Source: DATKPE01 sp035524335
GTDB lineage: Bacteria; Bacteroidota; Ignavibacteria; UBA10030; SZUA-254
Assembly: GCA_035524335.1 (NCBI GenBank)
Contig: DATKPE010000051.1
Coordinates: 1-31,907 of the forward strand
Direction of reading: 5' to 3'
Length of the DNA stretch: 31,907 bases
Shown here: piece by piece, positions 30,280 to 31,907 of the stretch
How the letters are laid out: the number at the start of each line of letters is the position of its first letter
Position numbering within the stretch: position 1 is the stretch's first letter
Position numbers and translations under genes: made by a program
Notes under the pieces: model-generated
What the model saw: only the letters and a program-made list of their open reading frames with translations
Database searches by the model: none
Told to the model about the DNA's origin: nothing

Positions 30280-31907
30280 ATGAATTTGGCACAAGAACCG
30301 GAAGTAAACGAGACCCTGGCCCGTGATTACGGCCTGCAGGATCACGAGTACAGGAAAATTCTGGAGATCCTGGGCCGGACACCTACCTACACCGAGCTCG
30401 GAATCTTCAGCGTGATGTGGAGCGAACACTGCAGTTATAAAAGCTCCATCGCCGAACTGAAAAAGCTCCCGAGGAAGGGAAAACGGCTCCTCGTCACTGC
30501 CGGCGAGGAGAATGCCGGGCTTGTCGATATCGGGGAGGAGCTGGCGGTTGCCTTCAAGATAGAATCCCATAATCATCCCTCGGCCGTTGAACCATATCAG
30601 GGAGCAGCCACAGGCGTTGGAGGGATCCTTCGGGATATTTTTACCATGGGAGCACGGCCGGTGGCGGCACTCAATTCCCTCCGGTTCGGCGATCTCTCGA
30701 AAAAGAAGACACAGTATCTTTTAAAAGGTATTGTCAAGGGCATCGGCGACTACGGGAACAGTTTCGGGGTTCCGACTGTCGCAGGAGAAGTCTATTTCGA
30801 TCCGTCCTACGATGAAAATCCACTCGTGAATGCCATGGCTGTCGGCATCGTGAAGCACGAGGATATTACCAGGGCGGTTGCACGGGGTGCCGGAAACCTC
30901 GTGATGATCGCCGGCTCATCGACAGGCCGTGATGGCATTCACGGCGCCACCTTTGCTTCGGAGGAACTCTCGGAACGCTCCGGCGCCCGGCGATCGTCCG
31001 TTCAGGTAGGCGATCCATTTACCGAAAAACTGCTTCTTGAGGCAACACTTGAAGTAATCCGGAAAAAATTGGTTATAGGTATACAGGATATGGGCGCCGC
31101 CGGAATTACATGTTCAACAAGCGAGATGAGTGCCCGGGGAAGCGTCGGGATGGATATCGAGCTGGATAAGGTCCCGCTCCGTGAAGCAGGGATGACGCCG
31201 TACGAAATCATGCTCTCGGAATCCCAGGAACGGATGCTTCTCGTCGTGGAACCTCAGAACGCGCCCCATGTACAGGCGGTGTTCCGGAAATGGGATCTTC
31301 CTGCAGAAGTGATCGGAACCGTCACCGATTCAGGCCTGCTCAGAATTTCGATGAAGGGAAGTGTGGTTGCAGAAATTCCGGCCGAATCGCTCGTTCTGGG
31401 AGGCGGAGCACCGGTCTACCATCTCGAATCGAGCGCACCGCCAAGGTCTGGGCAGGCAGGGAGCACGACCGCCCGTTCCGGCTCCGGTGACTGCGGCTCG
31501 TTGCTTATCCGGCTCCTCGGTTCGCCGAATATCTGCTCGAGACGCTGGATTACGAGACAGTATGATTCAACAGTCCGGACCGATACCGTCCTTACCCGCG
31601 CCGATGCGGCAATTATCAGGATCAAGGGAAGCCGGAAAGCGCTCGCGCTGAAAACCGACTGTAATTCCAGATATGTTTCCATCGACCCGTTCGTAGGGGC
31701 GGAAATTGCTGTAGCTGAATCTGCCAGAAATGTTGTCTGTGTTGGCGCCAAACCGATTGCCATCACAAATTGCTTGAATTTTGGAAACCCCAATGATCCG
31801 GAGATATACTGGCAATTCAGGGAGGTTATACGGGGCATCTCCGAGGCCTGCAACGTCCTGGAAACCCCTGTTACCGGCGGGAATGTGAGCTTTTATAACG
31901 AACATCC
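30280..31907 (+). CDS. purL: Phosphoribosylformylglycinamidine synthase subunit PurL (3' end beyond window)
   Basis: The frame is open from an ATG at 30280 to the window end (542 codons), and it lacks about the last quarter of the small-type PurL (about 740-760 residues). It has the N-terminal PTYTELGIFSVMWSEHCSYKSS, IESHNHPSAVEPYQGAATG, the DMGAAGITCSTSEM motif, ESQERML and the second-half TDCNSRY and LNFGNP. It converts FGAR to FGAM in purine synthesis with PurQ and PurS, which are not in the window. The linker near 390-415 (SSAPPRSGQAG and a Ser/Gly-rich stretch) is atypical. It begins 4 nt after the BCCP gene, with ATG GAA TGA upstream excluded. Confidence 0.95.
   Translation, partial: MNLAQEPEVNETLARDYGLQDHEYRKILEILGRTPTYTELGIFSVMWSEHCSYKSSIAELKKLPRKGKRLLVTAGEENAGLVDIGEELAVAFKIESHNHPSAVEPYQGAATGVGGILRDIFTMGARPVAALNSLRFGDLSKKKTQYLLKGIVKGIGDYGNSFGVPTVAGEVYFDPSYDENPLVNAMAVGIVKHEDITRAVARGAGNLVMIAGSSTGRDGIHGATFASEELSERSGARRSSVQVGDPFTEKLLLEATLEVIRKKLVIGIQDMGAAGITCSTSEMSARGSVGMDIELDKVPLREAGMTPYEIMLSESQERMLLVVEPQNAPHVQAVFRKWDLPAEVIGTVTDSGLLRISMKGSVVAEIPAESLVLGGGAPVYHLESSAPPRSGQAGSTTARSGSGDCGSLLIRLLGSPNICSRRWITRQYDSTVRTDTVLTRADAAIIRIKGSRKALALKTDCNSRYVSIDPFVGAEIAVAESARNVVCVGAKPIAITNCLNFGNPNDPEIYWQFREVIRGISEACNVLETPVTGGNVSFYNEH

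Noticed and set aside
1..31907. tRNA, rRNA, CRISPR, integrase, transposase or toxin-antitoxin features
   Set aside because: No matching motifs or repeat patterns were seen on either strand; the accessory-element search by eye was negative.

Overview
This is a gene-dense, GC-rich (by eye) bacterial chromosomal window with about 34 protein-coding genes on both strands and short gaps. I see no rRNA, tRNA, CRISPR array, phage gene or insertion sequence. The gene families suggest a Gram-negative member of the FCB group, probably in or near the Ignavibacteriota/Chlorobiota/Bacteroidota lineages. Pointers are a kinase-less PASTA membrane protein beside rpe, M28/PA/PDZ and PD40 exported proteins, a lipoprotein MsrA, lipoprotein signals and a porin-like outer-membrane protein. 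This placement is inference, and no phylogenetic marker was tested. Unlike typical Bacteroidetes, many genes have clear Shine-Dalgarno sequences. At least eight upstream regions carry a TTG-type -35 and a TATATT-like -10 separated by exactly 17 bp.

Layout. Positions 1-3507 (minus) hold a compact operon: cytidine deaminase, thymidine kinase, a BMP-family lipoprotein and a double-domain ABC ATPase cut by the window edge. It reads as a nucleoside uptake and salvage unit. Positions 3561-4954 hold a membrane metallophosphoesterase divergent from PASTA protein plus rpe (4979-6427). Positions 6450-8438 hold an Lrp/AsnC regulator with a striking operator array, glutamine synthetase and a strong terminator. 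Positions 8436-9780 hold a crotonase-family enzyme, apparently leaderless, overlapping apt. Positions 9831-12339 hold tryptophanase, a Yip1-like membrane protein and a minimal zincin. Small stress-type genes follow (ABM-like, hemerythrin).

Positions 13182-16810 (minus) hold three exported proteins in a row: a peroxiredoxin, a six-bladed PD40 propeller protein and an M28 peptidase lipoprotein with PDZ, ended by a hairpin plus T-tract. ilvE, a small zinc ribbon gene, an apparently leaderless msrA lipoprotein gene and a UPF0173 hydrolase follow on the plus strand.

Positions 19765-24117 (minus) hold a metal-uptake locus: a small exported His/Cys protein, a coiled-coil porin-like protein, a ZnuA/TroA-type binding protein and a ZnuB-type permease fused to HEAT repeats. 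No ATPase gene is present. Positions 24164-31907 (plus) look like a single seven-gene operon from one good promoter: SDR, yqeY, cvpA, mutS2, biotin carboxylase, biotin carrier protein and purL (cut by the window end).

The most unusual items are the permease-HEAT fusion locus with its His/Cys protein, the layered palindromes over the lrp promoter, and the -10-to-ATG geometry pointing to leaderless mRNAs.
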